47,653 nt of DNA from an uncultured Prevotella sp. (GTDB taxonomy: Bacteria; Bacteroidota; Bacteroidia; Bacteroidales; Bacteroidaceae). Of this stretch, positions 44,137 to 47,653 are shown piece by piece. Both the position numbers and the translations under genes were made by a program. The notes under the pieces were generated by a model that had not been told where the DNA came from, ran no database searches, and saw only the letters and a program-made list of their open reading frames with translations. Each line of letters starts with the position of its first letter. The stretch's first letter is position 1. The stretch is from NCBI GenBank assembly GCA_902477645.1, contig CABSIA010000004.1, positions 1 through 47,653 on the forward strand, read 5' to 3'.

Positions 44137-45759
44137 ATGATAAAAACCACAATAATTACAGCCATTCTTGCATTGTTGACTCTTGTCTGCAACGCCGCAA
44201 CGGTAAACAAAAGAGAAGTCAGGGCTGTTTGGCTGACAACCATTGGCGGACTCGACTGGCCACACAGCTACGCACAGAGCGGGAGAAGTGCAGACAGGCA
44301 AAAAAACGAGCTGTGCTCGCTGCTCGACAAATATCAGAAAGCTGGAATCAACACAGTGCTGCTGCAGACAAGAATCAGAGGTACCGTGATTTACCCTTCA
44401 GCCTACGAGCCATGGGACGGGTGTCTGAGCGGAAATCCAGGCAGCAGCCCGGGATATGACGCGCTTGCCTTTGCTATAGACGAATGCCACAAAAGGGGTA
44501 TGGAGCTTCACGCATGGGTCGTGACGATACCTGTCGGGAAATGGAACACATACGGATGTACGAAACTGAGAAAGAAATATCCTAAACTCATAAAAAAAAT
44601 CGGCATTGAGGGATACATGGACCCGGAAAGCAGTGCCACAGCCGACTATCTGACTAAAATTTGTGAGGAAATCACAGCCAACTACGACATAGACGGCATA
44701 CATCTCGACTATATCCGTTATCCGGAGACTTGGAAACTGAAGGTCAGCCGAGGGCAAGGACGCCGAAACATAACAGCAATTGTAAGGCAGATAAGCGGCA
44801 AGGTAAAATCCATAAAACCATGGGTGAAAATGAGTTGCTCGCCTGTTGGAAAATACGACGACCTTGCAAGATTTTCGAGCAAAGGATGGAACGCCAACAC
44901 CAAAGTTTGCCAGGACGCACAGGCATGGCTCAGGGAAGGACTTATGGACCAGCTCTACCCCATGATGTATTTCAGGGGCAACAACTTTTATCCGTTTGCC
45001 ATAGACTGGGCCGAGCAGTGCTGCGGAAAGACGGTTGTGCCGGGACTGGGCATTTATTTTCTCTGCCCGAAAGAAGGCAACTGGAAGATTGAGGACGTGA
45101 CGAGAGAAATGTATGTATGCCGGCAATACGGTCTTGGGCACGCATATTTCCGTGGAAAATTCCTTACCGACAATACTCAGGGAATATACGATTTTGCAGC
45201 AAACGACTTTGACAAATATCCGGCTCTTGTTCCTGCCATGACGTGGATTGACAGCATTGCACCCGCCATGCCTAACGGTATGAGACGCAAAGGAAAAACA
45301 ATCTCATGGAACGCCATCTCGGAAAATGGCGTTACATATAACCTATATGCCAGCGACTCTTATCCTGTCGATATCAGCGACGGAAGAAACCTTGTGGCAG
45401 CAAGGCTCAACAGATGTGTTGCCGCAACAGACGGCAAAAAAAGATATTATGCCATTACAGCCATGGACCGCTACGGCAACGAGAGCAAGCCACTACAAGA
45501 GGTAAAAGATGAGAAAATGCGCACAATTGTAGAGGGACTTATGACATGCAACGGAAAAATTCTCGAAATGCCAGTCTTAGGCCAGGGATGCGAGACTAAT
45601 CTTATTGCAATAACGAGTATTCAGGGAAACATCATCACAATAAAAAAATACAACAAATACATCAACATAGAAGACCTGCCTTGCGGAGTATATGTGGCCC
45701 GCACACTGAATTCGCGCGGCATATCACACAGAATAGGAACATTCTTAATTAAAAGATAA
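44137..45759 (+). CDS. GHL10-family (glycosyl hydrolase-like 10) protein
   Basis: 540 residues. A signal peptide (MIKTTIITAILALLTLVCNA) precedes a TIM-barrel domain with family features: REVRAVWLTTIGGLDWP, AGINTVLLQTRIRGTVIYPS, HKRGMELHAWV, IDGIHLDYIRYPE and LMDQLYPMMYF. A fibronectin-like domain follows near 380-460 (ISWNAISENGVTYNLYASD…YYAITAMDRYGNES). E. coli DigH of this family cleaves peptide-stripped peptidoglycan, so a wall role fits. It is followed after 29 bases by a glucosaminidase gene, forming a probable operon. Confidence 0.88.
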   Translation: MIKTTIITAILALLTLVCNAATVNKREVRAVWLTTIGGLDWPHSYAQSGRSADRQKNELCSLLDKYQKAGINTVLLQTRIRGTVIYPSAYEPWDGCLSGNPGSSPGYDALAFAIDECHKRGMELHAWVVTIPVGKWNTYGCTKLRKKYPKLIKKIGIEGYMDPESSATADYLTKICEEITANYDIDGIHLDYIRYPETWKLKVSRGQGRRNITAIVRQISGKVKSIKPWVKMSCSPVGKYDDLARFSSKGWNANTKVCQDAQAWLREGLMDQLYPMMYFRGNNFYPFAIDWAEQCCGKTVVPGLGIYFLCPKEGNWKIEDVTREMYVCRQYGLGHAYFRGKFLTDNTQGIYDFAANDFDKYPALVPAMTWIDSIAPAMPNGMRRKGKTISWNAISENGVTYNLYASDSYPVDISDGRNLVAARLNRCVAATDGKKRYYAITAMDRYGNESKPLQEVKDEKMRTIVEGLMTCNGKILEMPVLGQGCETNLIAITSIQGNIITIKKYNKYINIEDLPCGVYVARTLNSRGISHRIGTFLIKR

Positions 45760-45788
45760 ATATTTAAAGTTTAAACTAAAAAGAATTC

Positions 45789-46709
45789 ATGAACAAAATA
45801 TTACTGTCACTCTTTCTGTCGGCCATCTGTATTTCACCCTCCTTCGCCCAAATGAGGGTAAATACTAAATATCAGAACTATTTTGACCAATACAAAAATC
45901 TTGCCATTGAGCAGATGCTGAAATACAAAATCCCGGCAAGCATAACGCTGGCGCAGGGAGTCTTTGAGAGCGGAGCCGGACAGAGCGAGCTTGCACGGAA
46001 AGGAAACAACCACTTCGGCATAAAGTGCCATGGATGGCAGGGACGAAAAGTTTACCACGACGACGACGAGAGGCACGAATGTTTCAGGGCATACAAATCG
46101 GCATCCGAAAGCTACGAGGATCACAGTAAATTCCTTGCCGGACAACAGCGATACAGCCGTCTGTTCAGTCTGAAAATAACAGACTATAAAGGATGGGCAC
46201 ACGGACTGAAGGCTTGCGGATATGCCACAAATCCGAGATATGCGCAGAAACTTATAGACATCATAGAACTATACAAACTTTACAAATATGACACAGCCCA
46301 CAGCTACGACAAATTCCTTGCAAAACACTCAGGAGAAACCAGCGGCTCTAATGGTAACTATAATCTGCATCCCATTAAAATTTACAACAAGAACTACTAT
46401 ATTGTCGCACGTGACGGAGACACATTTAAAAGCATAGGAAAAGAAACAGAACTGAGCTGGAGAAAACTTGCAAAATACAACGAGCGCGACAAAAAAGACG
46501 TGCTGAGGGCTGGAGAAATAGTCTACCTCAAAAAGAAACAACGCCATGCAGACAAGAGTTTCAAGAAACGCCCGCACGTAGTAAAAGTGGGAGAAAGCAT
46601 GTACGACATCGCACAGAAATACGGAATCAGACTAAAGAGCCTGTACAAGATGAACCACCTCGATGCCGACTTCGAGATAAAGCCGGGCACTATTCTCCGA
46701 GTTTATTAA
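45789..46709 (+). CDS. Glucosaminidase-domain protein with two LysM repeats
   Basis: 306 residues. A signal peptide (MNKILLSLFLSAICISPSFAQ) is followed by a GH73-type glucosaminidase domain at about 30-165. Its catalytic glutamate is E60 in ASITLAQGVFESGAGQSEL, with NNHFGIKCH after it. Two LysM peptidoglycan-binding repeats follow: about 208-252 (VARDGDTFKSIGKETEL…GEIVYL) and 262-306 (VVKVGESMYDIAQKYGI…GTILRVY). It cleaves cell-wall glycan in the periplasm. It lies between the GHL10 and M64 genes with short gaps. Confidence 0.93.
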   Translation: MNKILLSLFLSAICISPSFAQMRVNTKYQNYFDQYKNLAIEQMLKYKIPASITLAQGVFESGAGQSELARKGNNHFGIKCHGWQGRKVYHDDDERHECFRAYKSASESYEDHSKFLAGQQRYSRLFSLKITDYKGWAHGLKACGYATNPRYAQKLIDIIELYKLYKYDTAHSYDKFLAKHSGETSGSNGNYNLHPIKIYNKNYYIVARDGDTFKSIGKETELSWRKLAKYNERDKKDVLRAGEIVYLKKKQRHADKSFKKRPHVVKVGESMYDIAQKYGIRLKSLYKMNHLDADFEIKPGTILRVY

Positions 46710-46727
46710 GATAAAACTAAAAATAAA

Positions 46728-46752
46728 AATTATGAATTATAAATTATTAATT
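46728..46752. repeat. AATTATGAATT-type repeat containing the M64 gene start
   Basis: The AT-rich repeat AATTATGAATTATAAATTA supplies the ATG at 46732 and the first codons (MNYKLLI), just as at addA. Confidence 0.7.
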
Positions 46753-47653
46753 ATAACGACTTTGGCACTCACAGCCACAACATCAGCCCAAGCGCAGGAT
46801 TTCGACCGCTATTTCACCGACAAGACATTGCGCATAGACTACAACTTCGCAGGCAATGCCAACGAGCAGCGCATTGCCGTAGACGAGCTGAAACAAATGC
46901 CGGGCTGGTATGGTAAGCGCAAACATCTGGCTGAGTTACCAATGGAGGGCAACGGACAAATAACGGTGAGAGACCACCGTACGGGCACCGTGATTTACCG
47001 AAACTCTTTCTCTACTCTATTCCAGGAATGGTTAAGCTATCCCGAGTCACAGACAAACACACAATCGTTTGAGAATGTTTTCCTCGTTCCAATGCCTAAA
47101 GACACCGTAGACATAACAGTCGACTTACGGAACAACCGGCGCGAGATAACAGCCCAACTCACACATCAGGTTGTGCCAACAGACATACTTATCCGCAGGC
47201 TTGGCGATAAAAACACGACTCCTTACGAGACTCTGCAACATGCGGCAGACACCACCAAATGCATACACATAGCATTTCTTGCCGAAGGTTACAAAAACGA
47301 GGAAATGCCGGTTTTCATCAACGATGCAAAAGCTGCCATTGACGCCATTTTCGCTCACGAGCCATTCAAAGCCAACAAAGAAAAATTCAATATCATTGCC
47401 GTTAAATCGCCTTCAGAGGAAAGTGGAACAAGCGAGCCGGGAAACGGAATCTGGAGAAAAACGGCACTGAGCAGCCACTTCGACACTTTCTATAGCGACA
47501 GATACCTGACCACGCTCAATATCAAAGACTTGCACAACTGGCTCGCAGGCACTCCGTACGAGCACATCATAGTTCTCGTAAACACCGAGAAATACGGTGG
47601 CGGCGGCATTCTGAACTCATACAACCTGTCGATGACGCATCACGAGAAATTCC
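46732..47653 (+). CDS. M64-family peptidase, C-terminus cut by window end
   Basis: The first 307 codons of a secreted peptidase. A signal peptide (MNYKLLIITTLALTATTSAQAQ) is followed by an N-terminal beta-domain (about 25-160: FDRYFTDKTLRIDYNFAGN…) typical of M64 (IgA-peptidase-like) proteins. The beginning of the catalytic domain is visible (IHIAFLAEGYKNEEMPVFINDAKAAIDAIF…ILVNTEKYGGGGI). The zinc-binding histidine motif lies past the window. It follows the glucosaminidase gene by 22 bases, in an apparent operon. The family assignment rests on the visible part; substrate is unknown. Confidence 0.85.
   Translation, partial: MNYKLLIITTLALTATTSAQAQDFDRYFTDKTLRIDYNFAGNANEQRIAVDELKQMPGWYGKRKHLAELPMEGNGQITVRDHRTGTVIYRNSFSTLFQEWLSYPESQTNTQSFENVFLVPMPKDTVDITVDLRNNRREITAQLTHQVVPTDILIRRLGDKNTTPYETLQHAADTTKCIHIAFLAEGYKNEEMPVFINDAKAAIDAIFAHEPFKANKEKFNIIAVKSPSEESGTSEPGNGIWRKTALSSHFDTFYSDRYLTTLNIKDLHNWLAGTPYEHIIVLVNTEKYGGGGILNSYNLSMTHHEKF

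Overview
The window comes from a Bacteroidales genome, most likely a Prevotella-type organism (Prevotella/Segatella). Four things point there. Promoters follow the Bacteroidetes pattern TTTG-N19-TAnnTTTG. Shine-Dalgarno sequences are mostly absent. Several secreted proteins end in C-terminal tails of the Prevotella kind (…GLYIINGKKV…), which resemble type IX secretion sorting domains. The gene families present (DUF6029, Omp28-related, M64 peptidase, Bacteroidetes-type AddAB) are also typical. The chromosome segment looks ordinary. I see no tRNA, rRNA, CRISPR array, transposase or phage gene.

Layout. Bases 1-9670 hold housekeeping genes: thrS (minus strand, cut by the window edge), an uncharacterised nucleotidyltransferase, then HU, a 29-residue basic protein and RNase G (rng), then glnS, a TPR protein and a DedA membrane protein. 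manC (minus) follows, and its upstream spacer is rich in hairpins. Bases 11578-29973 form a one-direction block of nine exported proteins: an M6 metalloprotease, a TlpA-like thioredoxin, a DUF6029 outer-membrane protein, an Omp28-type lipoprotein, a small sorted protein, a 632-residue Omp28-like protein, two giant paralogous Ig-like proteins, and a third Omp28-like protein interrupted by an in-frame TAA. Four of the nine carry a thioredoxin-style CxxC motif and six share one of two C-terminal tail types, which suggests a cell-surface thiol-redox and adhesion module. A good terminator closes this block.

Bases 30235-39113 carry a DUF5686-like outer-membrane barrel and the addAB recombination nuclease-helicase pair. 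The minus-strand run 39127-44042 carries, in transcription order, cstA, a small barrel protein, recR, a four-helix membrane protein, a family 2 glycosyltransferase and a GNAT acetyltransferase. Bases 44137-47653 carry a cell-wall operon: a GHL10 hydrolase, a glucosaminidase with LysM repeats, and an M64 peptidase cut by the window end.

The most unusual features are at the DNA level. thrS and glnS share a nearly identical ~73-bp promoter element containing a conserved palindrome that overlaps the -33 box. A 70-bp GC-rich perfect hairpin sits in frame inside addB. Octamer tandem arrays contain the stop codons of two genes, and AATTATGAATT repeats contain the start codons of two others. Several spacers hold long perfect inverted repeats.
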